Shown here in pieces: positions 1 to 10,300 of a DNA stretch of 64,000 nt (within the stretch, counting starts at the first letter, position 1; each line of letters begins with the position of its first letter). The stretch spans positions 94,765 to 158,764 of the forward strand of contig CAZRBY010000001.1 of assembly GCA_964598495.1 (NCBI GenBank). The letters are read 5' to 3'. The notes under the pieces were generated by a model. It searched no databases. It was given only the letters and a program-made list of their open reading frames with translations, and was not told the origin of the DNA. This DNA comes from Cacconaster sp964598495. Lineage in GTDB: Bacteria; Bacteroidota; Bacteroidia; Bacteroidales; UBA932. A program made the translations under genes and the position numbers.

Positions 1-806
1 AACGCTTCGGTTTGAGCGACCTTCACCAACTCAGAGGGAGGGTCGGTCGGTCAAATGTCAAGGCTTACTGTTATCTCCTGATACCTCCCATCGCATCTAT
101 TACGGACGATGCCCGCAGACGCATCAGAGCGATCGAGGCCTTCTCGGAACTGGGTAGCGGATTCAACATAGCAATGCAGGATTTGGATATCCGCGGAGCA
201 GGCAATCTATTGGGTGCGGAGCAGAGCGGATTTATTGCCGAGATGGGATTCGAGACCTATATGCGTATCCTCAACGAGGCGATGGCGGAGCTGCGTGAAG
301 AGAAGATGAGTAAAGGAGAGGATGTGGCCATGCCCGATGCCATGCGCTCCGTCCCTATGGCGGATACCCAGATAGAGACCGACCTTGAGGCCTATATTCC
401 CGATGAGTACGTGCAAGTTACTTCGGAAAAAATCCGTCTTTACAAGGATCTGACAAATATCGGCGATGAGAGGCAGATGGAGGCTCTGCGTAAGGAGATG
501 ACAGACCGTTTCGGTCCGATTCCCGAACAGCTCGAAGAGTTGATCCGTATAGTACAGCTAAAGAAAGTCGCACAAAATCTCGGTTTTGAGAAGATAATCC
601 TGAAAAATGGGGTGATGCTGGCCTATTTTATCTCAAACAGTATGCATTCATATTATAGAGGGGATCTATTCCCCGCCATACTTACCGCCATCCAGTCACT
701 CGGTGACCGCTGCAGGGTAAATGAGGTTAAAGATAGACTCTATATCAGGGTAAAAAGCATTCCTGATGTACGTCAAGCCATTCTCTTTCTCTCAAAACTC
801 ATTTAG
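1..806 (+). CDS. mfd: Transcription-repair coupling factor Mfd, C-terminal fragment
   Basis: Partial gene; the reading frame enters the window at base 3 with no start codon. Mfd is a DNA translocase that removes stalled RNA polymerase and recruits UvrA for transcription-coupled repair. The first residues read NRFGLSDLHQLRGRVGRS, the last superfamily-2 helicase motif (QLRGRVGR) shared with RecG. It is followed by the conserved DLDIRGAGNLLG stretch and then, from about residue 120, the TRCF (D7) domain that closes Mfd proteins. About 267 of an expected 1100-1150 residues are present. The stop TAG is at 804-806 and coaX follows after a 51-base gap. The assignment is secure because the QLRGRVGR/RGAG combination followed by a TRCF domain is specific to Mfd. 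Confidence 0.95.
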   Translation, partial: RFGLSDLHQLRGRVGRSNVKAYCYLLIPPIASITDDARRRIRAIEAFSELGSGFNIAMQDLDIRGAGNLLGAEQSGFIAEMGFETYMRILNEAMAELREEKMSKGEDVAMPDAMRSVPMADTQIETDLEAYIPDEYVQVTSEKIRLYKDLTNIGDERQMEALRKEMTDRFGPIPEQLEELIRIVQLKKVAQNLGFEKIILKNGVMLAYFISNSMHSYYRGDLFPAILTAIQSLGDRCRVNEVKDRLYIRVKSIPDVRQAILFLSKLI

Positions 807-821
807 ATTCCAAAAACTTCT

Positions 822-829
822 TACCTTTG
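822..829 (+). promoter_or_regulatory. Candidate -7 element for coaX
   Basis: TACCTTTG matches the Bacteroidetes -7 consensus TAnnTTTG exactly and lies 28 bases upstream of the coaX start. No clear TTTG -33 element sits at the usual 19-21 base spacing, so this is a moderate call. Confidence 0.45.
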
Positions 830-857
830 CAACCCCAAAGACCATAATAAATATAGA

Positions 858-1655
858 ATGTATTTGCTTATTGATATCGGCAATACGGCATGCAAGGCGG
901 CCTTTGCCGACAACGAGAGGATAGGAAAAGTTTTCCGTTATGCGGGAGATGATATCCGACAGTTTATCCGCGAGACTTTCGATTCGGAATATCCGGGCCA
1001 AAGAGTACGGGTGGCTGTTTTAAGCAATGTTCGTGCAGACGATCCCGAGTTGGAGACAATGTTGCTCAATGAGTGCTGCGACCGTTTGATTGTTCTGGAT
1101 GTGGCGGAATGTGACCGTCTGGTAAAAACCGGACTACCGCAGTTTGAGGTACTTGCCAACATGCCCGAGGGCATGGGAGCAGACCGGATAGCGGCTATTC
1201 TTGCAGCCAATAACCTCTTTCCGGAAAATGACTTGATGGTGTTTGACTTCGGTACGGCCATTACGGTGGAATTTATTGATTGTCATAAAGAGAATGCTTC
1301 TGCATGTTATGCCGGCGGTGCAATTTCTTTGGGCTTAAATACCAGATATCGGGCTCTGAGCCACTTTACAGAGCGTATCCCGCTACTCAATCCGAGGGAT
1401 TTTATGGAGTCCCATAAAGAGGAGAAAATCAACCCGATCGGCTTTGATTTGGATACCGCCATGGCTGCGGGTAATATTCTCGGCATAATGTTTGAGATAG
1501 AAGGATATAAGAGAGAGTATCCTGATAGAACGGTGATTTTCACAGGCGGGGATGCGATTTATTTTGCCGAAAAGCTGAAAAGTTCCATATTTGTCGTTTA
1601 CAACCTTGTTTTGATGGGACTCTCGCAGATAGCACAATTTTATGCCGAACAATAG
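858..1655 (+). CDS. coaX: Type III pantothenate kinase
   Basis: Phosphorylates pantothenate with ATP in the first step of coenzyme A synthesis, in the cytoplasm. The 265-residue protein is of normal CoaX length. It shows the ASKHA-fold phosphate-1 motif DIGNT at residues 6-10, the GADR motif at 107-110 whose Asp is the catalytic base, and the phosphate-2 motif DFGTAIT at 130-136. A TGGDA motif near the C-terminus fits the adenosine site. The gene overlaps the next one by 14 bases, so the two are probably translated together. No second PanK type is visible in the window. Confidence 0.95.
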   Translation: MYLLIDIGNTACKAAFADNERIGKVFRYAGDDIRQFIRETFDSEYPGQRVRVAVLSNVRADDPELETMLLNECCDRLIVLDVAECDRLVKTGLPQFEVLANMPEGMGADRIAAILAANNLFPENDLMVFDFGTAITVEFIDCHKENASACYAGGAISLGLNTRYRALSHFTERIPLLNPRDFMESHKEEKINPIGFDLDTAMAAGNILGIMFEIEGYKREYPDRTVIFTGGDAIYFAEKLKSSIFVVYNLVLMGLSQIAQFYAEQ

Positions 1656-2994
1656 TACCATAATCAAATTCAGAAGATTCGCGGCAGTGTTGCCGGCACT
1701 CTTCGTGCTGTTTGCAGCCCTCCCTTCTTCGGCGCAGAGTATAGCTGCCGACGGCAGTTTCACTCCATACTCTATGTTCGGCGTAGGTTCTCTTGCCAGA
1801 CCGGGCATATCATACAACCTTTCGATGGGAGGCATCGGGATCGGTGACCGCAACTACCGCTATATCAATTATATCAATCCTGCCGCCGTGACGGAGCGCC
1901 AGGCACAGTCATTCATGCTCGATTTCGGTATAGAACAGGGTAATATCTATTATACGGCCAATCCGGCCACGGCAGTTGGAGGAACAGGTTCCGATCTGTT
2001 GAAGAGCGTCAACAATACTTTCAATATGCACCACATCATTGCATCGTTCCCAATCTGGAAGAGTTCAGCCTTCAAGGTAGGTATAGTGCCTTACAGTAAT
2101 GTGGGATACAAGTTTGTTACAACCGAGAGCAATGACGACATAATCGCCGAAGCCGGAGATATAAAGTACTCCAAAATCGGACAGGGCAGTATCTATCAGA
2201 CATTTTTAGGTGCGGGAGCCACCTTCTGGGATAGACTTAGCGTGGGAGCGGATCTGCAGTTTTACTTCGGTACGATTAATCGTTACAGTAGCGCAACATT
2301 TACAACAAACACATCATTAAGATCGATCAATTCTGGCTGGACCTTCGTCACCCGTGCCATATCGGGCAAGTTCGGACTCCAGTACAGGCAGCCGCTGGCC
2401 GGCAACACTTCTGCCACCATCGGAGTAACATACGATCTGGCGACCGCATTCAGGGGTGAGAATATACGCTACGCCTACGGTGTATCGGCAAGCGGCAAGG
2501 ATACCGTTTTCCACAGCAACACCCCTCTTGAGACAATGTCGGCGCCATCCGAACTCGGAGTGGGCTTTACCCTACGCAACCCTGAGAAATGGATGGTGGG
2601 ATTTGATTACACGCGTTCAAATTGGACCAAAGCCTTCCTTGAGGAGACACCGGGGGTGGACATCAAGGCGACGACTGCACAGGCATTCAGGCTGGGATTT
2701 GAAGTTACGCCAAACCGTTACGACATCAGGTACTACCTCAAGACGCTCACTTATAGGGCCGGCGCCTACTATGAGCAGAACTATTTTACCCTAAACGGCT
2801 CTCCAATAGCAAGGAGAGGCATTACCTTCGGAGTCTCGTTTCCGGTATTCCGCTACTACAACGCAGTGACTCTGGGTGTAGACATAGGCCAGAGAGGGTC
2901 GGTTGCAGACAACCTCATCAGGGAGAGATATTTCCTATTCACCCTCTCGTTTGACCTGCACGACATCTGGTTTGTAAAAACTTTATACCAATAG
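1642..2994 (+). CDS. Outer-membrane beta-barrel protein
   Basis: A 450-residue protein with an N-terminal signal peptide (hydrophobic run at about residues 14-30, ending in SSAQS) followed by glycine- and aromatic-rich alternating segments typical of outer-membrane barrels. It resembles the barrel protein that follows coaX in Bacteroides genomes, which is loosely related to OmpP1/FadL transporters, but no catalytic or ligand-binding motif can be read. The start overlaps the end of coaX by 14 bases and the TPR/lptC/ppiD genes follow, suggesting one envelope-biogenesis transcript. The substrate is unknown. Confidence 0.75.
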   Translation: MPNNSTIIKFRRFAAVLPALFVLFAALPSSAQSIAADGSFTPYSMFGVGSLARPGISYNLSMGGIGIGDRNYRYINYINPAAVTERQAQSFMLDFGIEQGNIYYTANPATAVGGTGSDLLKSVNNTFNMHHIIASFPIWKSSAFKVGIVPYSNVGYKFVTTESNDDIIAEAGDIKYSKIGQGSIYQTFLGAGATFWDRLSVGADLQFYFGTINRYSSATFTTNTSLRSINSGWTFVTRAISGKFGLQYRQPLAGNTSATIGVTYDLATAFRGENIRYAYGVSASGKDTVFHSNTPLETMSAPSELGVGFTLRNPEKWMVGFDYTRSNWTKAFLEETPGVDIKATTAQAFRLGFEVTPNRYDIRYYLKTLTYRAGAYYEQNYFTLNGSPIARRGITFGVSFPVFRYYNAVTLGVDIGQRGSVADNLIRERYFLFTLSFDLHDIWFVKTLYQ

Positions 2995-3042
2995 AATAGA
3001 TTATTTTTATTAACTTTACCCGATATTTTAAAAATGGAAACA

Positions 3043-4365
3043 ATGAAGAAAATCGCAATTATCCTCTTTGCAATGGTTCTTTCTCTTCCTGCATTTTCCC
3101 AGGGAAAGTACGGAAAAGACAGTGTGGAATGTAAAAAATATCTTTCATTCTACTCAGAACTTTACAAACAGAGAAATTATGACGAAGCTGCCCCTCACTG
3201 GAGGAAGGCCATCGCCCTCTGTCCTCCGACAGCCAGTCAGAACATGCTCCTGCACGGTCAGAATCTTCTCCGTCTGGACATAAGCAAAAATGCCAATAAT
3301 CCGGCTCGCAGACAGGAGCTCATCGACTCCCTGATAATGCTCCACGACCTCCGCTCGGAATACTATCCCAGTTACCGTGTGAAGAGCATGGACAACAAGG
3401 CCATTGATATAATCAACTACAACTATTGCGGTGACGATCCCCTCAAGCAGTATCAGATGCTGACTGAGATCATCAACACCATCAATACCGATTGTAGCCC
3501 CATTATTTTCATCAATCAGATGAAAGGGGGCGTGGCACTCTATCAGGCCGGCACTCTCCCTCCGGAGGCCCTGATGACCTGCTTCGAGAATAACATCAAC
3601 CACATCGAAGAGATGATTTCCATGGATCCCGAAAAAGAGGAGTACCGCGTAGTGAAACAGGATATCGAAACCATCTTCGCCGAAAGCGGTGTTGCATCGT
3701 GCGACAACCTCGTGGAGCTCTATACTCCCAGATTCGAGGCGAATCCTACAGATGCAAATCTTCTCGCCACAATGGTGAAAATGCTTACCAGATCAGACTG
3801 CGTCAACACCGATCTCTTCCTCAAGAGTGCCGTTGCCCTCCATGAGATCAACCCTTCATCGAGCTCGGCATACGGTCTTTACAGACTCTATTCCTCACGC
3901 AACGAAGATAGGGTTGCAGCACAGTTTTTCGAGAGCGCCGTTTCACTCCTCGATCCAAACGATGTGAAGACAGCTGCAGAATACAACTTAGAGCTGGCTA
4001 CGTTCTATTTCAAGAAGCTCAACCGTTCCGCAACTGCAGTAGCTACCGCCAAGAAGGCCATAGAGTATGACCAGAGCGTTGCAGGCAAGGCCAATCTCCT
4101 TATAGGTACCATCTGGGCATCACAGGATTGCCCCGGCAACGAAGTTGATGCAAGATCCAAATACTGGGTTGCGGTTGACTATATGGTAAAAGCCAAGAAT
4201 GCCGACCCTGAAGTCGCTGCAAATGCGGATGAACTGGCTGCTCAGTACCGTAAATACTTCCCCATGCAGGTTGATGCCTTTATGTATGACGTTACGGACG
4301 GTCAAAGATATACCGTATCTTGCGGGGGTATGACGGAAATAACAACCGTAAGGACACAGAAATAG
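3043..4365 (+). CDS. Periplasmic TPR-repeat protein
   Basis: Secreted protein of about 440 residues. The preferred start (3043, MKKIAI...) gives a standard signal peptide ending PAFSQ; an in-frame ATG three codons upstream at 3034 is also possible. Helical repeats such as NYDEAAPHWRKAIALCP near residue 45 and further alanine-rich repeats toward the C-terminus match tetratricopeptide repeats, which scaffold protein-protein contacts. It lies between an outer-membrane barrel and lptC, an order also seen in Bacteroides, so a role in outer-membrane assembly is plausible, though the sequence does not prove it. Confidence 0.75.
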   Translation: MKKIAIILFAMVLSLPAFSQGKYGKDSVECKKYLSFYSELYKQRNYDEAAPHWRKAIALCPPTASQNMLLHGQNLLRLDISKNANNPARRQELIDSLIMLHDLRSEYYPSYRVKSMDNKAIDIINYNYCGDDPLKQYQMLTEIINTINTDCSPIIFINQMKGGVALYQAGTLPPEALMTCFENNINHIEEMISMDPEKEEYRVVKQDIETIFAESGVASCDNLVELYTPRFEANPTDANLLATMVKMLTRSDCVNTDLFLKSAVALHEINPSSSSAYGLYRLYSSRNEDRVAAQFFESAVSLLDPNDVKTAAEYNLELATFYFKKLNRSATAVATAKKAIEYDQSVAGKANLLIGTIWASQDCPGNEVDARSKYWVAVDYMVKAKNADPEVAANADELAAQYRKYFPMQVDAFMYDVTDGQRYTVSCGGMTEITTVRTQK

Positions 4366-4371
4366 TCTCTC

Positions 4372-5019
4372 TTGACCCCTACCGCACAGTACAGACACAA
4401 ACCTATAGCCATCGGTTCATGCTTGATGGCTATAGTGCTTTTTGCGCTTTCATCCTGCAAGAAAGAGCAGACCGGCGATCCTATTGACCCGAGGGTGACT
4501 CCGGTGCAGGTGGTAAAGAATCTGGAGGTGGTGCAGACGGTCAACGGCGGGGTGGAAATGAGGATGCGTGCGCCAGAAATGCGCAAATACTCATATATTA
4601 CGGATTCTGTTGAGGTGTGTTACGATCTCTATACCGGCGGATTCTCCGTCAATGCTTTCACATCCGACGGGGAACTGGAAACGCGCATCACGTCGAAAGA
4701 GGCGAAGCACATCACCACCGACGGAAAGGAGCAGTGGCTCGCATACGGAGATGTGATAATTACCAATTTTATAAAGCAGGAAAGCATGGAGAGCGATACC
4801 GTTTACTGGGACCGTCAAGAGCAAAAGATATATACCAACTGCTATGTCAGACTCACATCACCGCAGGGAATGATGCAGGGTTTCGGTATGGAATCGGACG
4901 AGATGGCCAGAAATGCAATCCTGCTCAAGCCCTTCGATTCCTACACGATTGCAGGTGACAGTACGACAATTTTGCTCGATTCTCTCAATTTTGTTGGTCC
5001 GCCCGTGCAACGTTTTTGA
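4372..5019 (+). CDS. lptC: LPS export protein LptC, lipoprotein form
   Basis: LptC is the periplasmic part of the Lpt bridge that carries lipopolysaccharide from the inner-membrane ABC transporter LptBFG to LptA. This 215-residue protein has a hydrophobic N-terminus ending in the lipobox LSSC (Cys29 from the TTG start). It then has the LptC-type jelly-roll pattern, including the EVCYDLYTGGFSVNAFTSDG and ARITSKEA-like strands (here ETRITSKEAKH). The start is uncertain: the frame begins at TTG 4372, six bases after the TPR gene stop, and a shorter ATG start at 4425 would remove the basic N-region. LptE is encoded about 41 kb away in this window. Confidence 0.85.
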   Translation: MTPTAQYRHKPIAIGSCLMAIVLFALSSCKKEQTGDPIDPRVTPVQVVKNLEVVQTVNGGVEMRMRAPEMRKYSYITDSVEVCYDLYTGGFSVNAFTSDGELETRITSKEAKHITTDGKEQWLAYGDVIITNFIKQESMESDTVYWDRQEQKIYTNCYVRLTSPQGMMQGFGMESDEMARNAILLKPFDSYTIAGDSTTILLDSLNFVGPPVQRF

Positions 5020-5051
5020 CACTTTATGCATCTATATAATATATTTTTGTT

Positions 5052-5059
5052 TACTTTTG
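5052..5059 (+). promoter_or_regulatory. Candidate -7 element for the PpiD-like gene
   Basis: TACTTTTG fits TAnnTTTG exactly in the 105-base gap between lptC and the chaperone gene, 65 bases before its ATG. No TTTG lies at the right distance upstream; the nearest good one (5015-5018) is 33 bases away. Confidence 0.4.
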
Positions 5060-5124
5060 TACTCCATTTTCGTAAAATGGGCACGTAAAGCAGACTAAAA
5101 TAAAACTAAAACTTAACAAACACA

Positions 5125-7188
5125 ATGGCGGTTCTTGAGAAAATTCGCGTAAAATTAGGTATACTTATAACAGTTCTCATCGCAGTCGCGCTGTTATCAT
5201 TCATTATTGATCCCCAAACACTGACTTCGACTGCACAAAGATTTTCATCCGACAATAAAGTAGGCATACTGGACGGAAAGTCCATTTCATATAGTGATTT
5301 TTACCGGGAAGTTGATTATTTTACCCGACTGACCGAGATGATGGGACAGAGTTCCAACAACGAAGAGGCACAGAAAGCCATACGAAATGCGGCCTGGCAG
5401 TCTCTTATAGACAAGCACCTTTTCCAGCCTTTGATCGCCGATGCAGGCATCGTTGTAGGTGACGCAGAGATGCTTGATCTCACACAGGGAGCCAACATCT
5501 CTCCCGTGGTGGCAAATCAGCAGATGTTCAAGGACGCTAACGGCGCATTCAGCCGTGAAGCCCTCGCCGGTTTCGTGCAGGCGATCCCCACAGATGCCAC
5601 CGGCCAGTATGAGATGTACTGGCAATCCGTGGAAAATTCCGTTTACACCGATCGTCTGTATAGTAAGTACTCCTCACTGATTGACGCATCCAATGTTTAC
5701 AACAAGGTTGAGCAACGTCGTATGATGGTTGACAACAATGTCATCTCTTCGGTCGATTTCGTTCTTTCACCTATGGGTTTTGAGCGTGATTCTACAATCA
5801 AAGTGACCACTCAGGAGGTAAAAGACTATTATAATGCACGCAAGGAACTCTTTACTCGTCCGGCTACCCGCAATATAGAGTATGTGCTCTATGAGGTTGT
5901 GCCTTCTGAGGAGGATATCGAGATGCAGACCGAGGCTTTCAATGCACTTTATGCGGAATTTGCCGTAGCCGACAATCCCAAAAACTTCATCGCTCTAAAC
6001 TCGGACCGCAAGTGGGATCCCTACTATTATACTGAAGAGCAGCTCGAGTCAGAGCCCCATTTCAAGGCAATCGCATTTGGAAAGAACGCTCCCGCAGTGA
6101 GCGAGATCAGTTCCGGAGAGAACCGGCTTGCCGCGGCCCGCTTATCCGACATCAAGATGATGGCCGATTCCGCAAAAGTATGGTATGCGCCATTCCCTCT
6201 CGAGAATGAAGCAGAGGCTGACGAGTTGCTCGCAAAGGCGCTGAAGATGAAGGAGCCCTCGGGCGAGTTCAGCGAGATGGGCTGGATTACTCAGGATGTC
6301 TTCTCATATACAGGCATGGAAGGCTTTGAAAAGGCCCTTGAACCTGCTACCGGAAAGGCATATAAGATAAAAAATACTACAGCCAACGCATATTTTGTAG
6401 TCTATGTGGCAGAGCGTACGAAAGCTCAGAAAAGGGCGCAACTCGCCACATTTGTAAAAAACATCATTCCTTCCGAAGAGACCTACCGTGACTTCCAGAT
6501 GAAGGCTACCGACCTTGCCGACAGATCTGACGGCGACTACGACAAGTTTGCACAGATTGTGCGCGAGGAGCAGCTTCCGGTCATCCCCGTAAGCGGTTTG
6601 CTCGAGACCACGGAACGTATCGGCGTTGTGGACAACGCACGCAGCGTGGTTCACTGGGCATTTGATCGCAAGACCAAGTCGGGCGAGGTATCGGACGTGA
6701 TTTCCGTTGACAACAAATATTATTTCGTCGCCGCCGTGACGGCCCTCTACAAAGAGGGTATGATTCCCCTGAGCGACATACAGCAGGATATTACCTATAC
6801 CCTCACCGCAGAGAAGCAGATTGCCAAGATGGCTTCCACCATCGGTGAGCAGATAGAAGGTTGCACTACCATGGAGCAGGTGGCCGAGGTTCTCGGCACT
6901 ACCGTGAGCCATCAGGATGGCATTACCTTCGGTACCACGCTCCAGCAGCTCGATCCCAAGTTTATCGGTGCTGTGACATCAGCCCAGCCCGGTATCATTT
7001 GCGGGCCGGTTGCGGGAGACATCGGAGTATATGTATTCCAGGTTATCGACCGTCAGACAGGTACCTTCTACACGGAAGGAGACGTGCAGAGAGCGCTCGC
7101 GCGCAAATCGGCATATCAGACCCAGTTGTTACAACAAGTAATGTCGGAAACCGTCGAAATTAAGGACAACAGAGCCCGATTCTTTTAG
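5125..7188 (+). CDS. PpiD/SurA-type peptidyl-prolyl isomerase, membrane anchored
   Basis: A 687-residue periplasmic folding factor tethered to the inner membrane by one helix (about residues 11-29), with the SurA_N-like chaperone segment following. The start MAVLEKIRVKLGILI is the typical N-terminus of Bacteroidetes PpiD-like proteins. The region around residues 340-450 aligns with the position of the parvulin (PpiC) rotamase domain, with a second rotamase-like stretch further on. Such proteins assist outer-membrane and secreted proteins as they leave SecYEG. In Bacteroides a CorC/hemolysin-type gene usually lies between lptC and this gene; it is absent here. Isomerase activity is inferred from the family. 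Confidence 0.88.
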   Translation: MAVLEKIRVKLGILITVLIAVALLSFIIDPQTLTSTAQRFSSDNKVGILDGKSISYSDFYREVDYFTRLTEMMGQSSNNEEAQKAIRNAAWQSLIDKHLFQPLIADAGIVVGDAEMLDLTQGANISPVVANQQMFKDANGAFSREALAGFVQAIPTDATGQYEMYWQSVENSVYTDRLYSKYSSLIDASNVYNKVEQRRMMVDNNVISSVDFVLSPMGFERDSTIKVTTQEVKDYYNARKELFTRPATRNIEYVLYEVVPSEEDIEMQTEAFNALYAEFAVADNPKNFIALNSDRKWDPYYYTEEQLESEPHFKAIAFGKNAPAVSEISSGENRLAAARLSDIKMMADSAKVWYAPFPLENEAEADELLAKALKMKEPSGEFSEMGWITQDVFSYTGMEGFEKALEPATGKAYKIKNTTANAYFVVYVAERTKAQKRAQLATFVKNIIPSEETYRDFQMKATDLADRSDGDYDKFAQIVREEQLPVIPVSGLLETTERIGVVDNARSVVHWAFDRKTKSGEVSDVISVDNKYYFVAAVTALYKEGMIPLSDIQQDITYTLTAEKQIAKMASTIGEQIEGCTTMEQVAEVLGTTVSHQDGITFGTTLQQLDPKFIGAVTSAQPGIICGPVAGDIGVYVFQVIDRQTGTFYTEGDVQRALARKSAYQTQLLQQVMSETVEIKDNRARFF

Positions 7189-7226
7189 TTTTTTTCAACA
7201 TTTTTTGATAATTATTAACAATTTTT

Positions 7227-7257
7227 TTTGAAAAGTAAAAAAATATAACTAAATTTG
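7227..7257 (+). promoter_or_regulatory. Canonical Bacteroidetes promoter of the coiled-coil lipoprotein operon
   Basis: TTTG at 7227-7230 is followed after exactly 19 bases by TAAATTTG at 7250-7257. This is a full match to the Bacteroidetes -33/-7 promoter (TTTG-N19-TAnnTTTG). Transcription would start near 7264, leaving a 5' leader of about 80 bases rich in A and T before the ATG at 7346. Confidence 0.8.
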
Positions 7258-7345
7258 GCCATTAAATACTATGGAAAAACTGTGTTTTTTCGGCAATTCA
7301 TTTATGTTTAACCAATAAATATCAAACACTTAACAATTTTTTTTT

Positions 7346-10300
7346 ATGAAAAAGATTATTTATTCATTAGTGATCATGATTGCTGCAGGCAGTCTTTTCA
7401 CTTCGTGTCTTGAGTACGTTGAGCCGGTTGGTATCCAGCAGCTTCGCGCTGCGAAAGCCGACTACCTCGATGCACTCGCACAACTACGCTTGGCAGATGC
7501 CGAATTGCAGAAGGCCAATGCTGCCTATGTGTTGGCTCAAGCCGCCTATGTTGACGCTCAGACCGAGTGGCAGTTGATTGAGAACAGAATTCACGAATAT
7601 GACGTTCAGATCAAGGCTGCTCAGACTGATTACGAAGTAGACTCTCTGAAGAAGGAAAAAGAACTCCTTCAGGTTCAGCACGACACAAAAATGGCTAATG
7701 CTAAAGCAGCCCTCGCAACTGCTGAGGAGAATCTCAGAGTAACTCTCCGCGACATCGCTGCAGTTCAGCACCTTCTCACAGTGCATGAGCGCTTTATCTT
7801 CAACGGCGTTCTTGCTGCATACGAGGAAGCTTTCGACGCCTACAACGATAAGCTCATGGATCTTGAGAAAGCTAAAGCAAAACTCTGGAGCCTTGAGTAC
7901 GGTTTCAAAGACTCTATTGACTGGGAAGCCGACTATCAGGGCAACATTGACTTCTATATGGCTGAGATCGCAAGAGCTCAGGCTGCTCTCCAGAATGTTC
8001 CCAAGAACCTCGACCTCGAGGCTTGGAATGCCGAAGTTGAGAATCTTAAGGACTCTATCAAGGCTTACAATTACGGACGTCAGGCCAATACAGCCGACTC
8101 CGTTTACTACATGGTGAACGTATATCACGAAGGTGTTGAGAAATACGAACGCGCTTTTGAGGCATGGCTCGTCGACAAGAACGTTTCTGTCTCCGGTGTT
8201 ACTCTCAACGTATCAAACCTGGTTCCAAAGCCGAAGGATCATAACGGCAATACCATGACTGCTCCTCCCGTTATGCCTAACGCTGCAGACTATGCATTGA
8301 ACAGCGACAGGGCTAAACTCGACATTTTTAATGTTGTTGTTACTCTTCAGGAGAAAAATGACGTTGCCGCAAAGCTCGTTTATGATAAATTCGTTGACCT
8401 TATTACCGATTACTCTTTCCCGTTCAATGAAGCTCCTTTCGGTGACTCTGCTACGCTTGCAGGTGGTGCTTACTATGGCAAGGTGGTATATACTGCCGTA
8501 AATGATACCCTCAAGATCCAGGCAAGGGCCGACATGAAGGATTTCATCCTCAATGACGACACTCCAAACCCGAAGGAATACAGATGGAAGAAAGGTAATG
8601 TAGAAACCGTTAACTCAGGTTTGTACGGTCTTAAGGGCGCTTACAGTGTCCTCGAGAGACACCTCGTGCTTATCGAGGCAGCTTCACAAGTTGCTGTAAA
8701 GCAGGCTGCATATGACGCCGCCAAGCAGGCTTGGGCCGATGACCGCGCTTATCTCATCAACAAGACCTACGAAACGGAAGAAGCCCTTGCTCTTGAAAAC
8801 CTCAAAACATCCGAAATCATTACTCCTCCCTATGAGCCTACCGGTAGAGCCGAAGATTTGATCTTTGCTATCAAAGACTTCAGAACCAGCCGTACAAACC
8901 ATGGTGAAAATAGCTCAACGGCCGACACTGTAAAACTGCTTCAGGCTATCGTTAACTTGATGAATGCAAAGAAGGCTTATATCGGTGATCCACATACTGA
9001 TTATGACCACATCGAGTTCTTGGACATTATGAGTAACCCTCAAAAAATTTATCTCGGCAATTTGACCATCGAGGGTTTGAGACAAAAAGTAACCGCTGCA
9101 GGTCCTCCCCCCACATCCTCTTCACTTTATGGTGGTAAGAACTATGTAACCGAATCCAATCTTCCCAAAAGATCAGTTGATCCCACTTGGGCTGCTGGGC
9201 AGGTTCTCCCCGAGGAGTATAATTATGATGCTATTCTGAAGATTTTCTGTGCTCTATTCCCCGATGCTGCCACTAATGGCGACTTTGATACTTGGGCTGC
9301 CGCAGAGGCTTGGATTGATGGAGGATCTATGTCAACCGCCGGCCTTAAATGGATGTACGATGATAATGGTGTGGCTTCTGATGCTGAGATAGCTCCGGGT
9401 TATGACGCTTCTGTTGATAACCTCAATCTTGAGGGTATAGGTTCTAAGAATTTCATCAAGGTTTACAACAGATTCTGGAATCCTCAGCCTGCTATTACTC
9501 TTGCTACCATAGCAAACGCGACTAACGATGCAGCATGCTACAGTGACTCTACTTTCAATCTGCCTTACAGAATAGCAAGATTCACGGGCAACGATCTCAA
9601 CTATAACGTAGGTCTTGCAGCAATTCTCTCTCTCATTGACCCTTATAACGTCTCAGTGGGAACCAGTACTTGGGATTGGGATGCTAATGATGTAAACAAC
9701 AACTCCGCTATCTTCGGCTCGGTTGTCAACCCTACCGAATTCCGTACAATGCTCCTTGCTGAGGAAGCCCTCATTCTCGAATTGGCTAAGACTACCTACA
9801 GGGCTACCTTGGACAAGATCAAGGCTAAAATAGACGAAATTGAGGCCGCATTTGATGCAAAGGCAGCAGAGGTTCAGGCAGCATATGCAACCGATATGGC
9901 TAACTACAACGACAACAACACAAAGTGGAATCAATATCAGACAGATCTTGCAACTAAGAAGAGAGAACTCCTCAATGAGCTTACCGGTAGTAATACCGGA
10001 ACGGTTGTACCTACAATCCCGGTACCTGTTGTTAATACGCACAACGTACCTTCTTGTATGACGAAGTATCTTGATCACGAAGGTCTTAACGTTTTCAACG
10101 GAGCTTACAAGCTTGGTGGCAAGCAGCTCGCTTGGGCTAACGAATTCCTGCCCGACTATCCTGCAAAACTCAAAGAGTGGATGATTGCTACACGCACGGC
10201 TAACCACGTAATCGGTCACCTCAACACTCTCATAAATGTTCTTGATCCTGCATACAGGGCTGCTACCGGCATTTACCAGTATGAGTGGGAGAAATATGTC

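Noticed and set aside
5013..5059. Full -33/-7 promoter upstream of the PpiD-like gene
   Set aside because: The -7 fits but the nearest TTTG is 33 bases away instead of 19-21, so only the -7 is reported.
7484..8128. 214-residue minus-strand ORF within the coiled-coil lipoprotein gene
   Set aside because: A shadow of the biased codon use in the real gene; it has no independent support.
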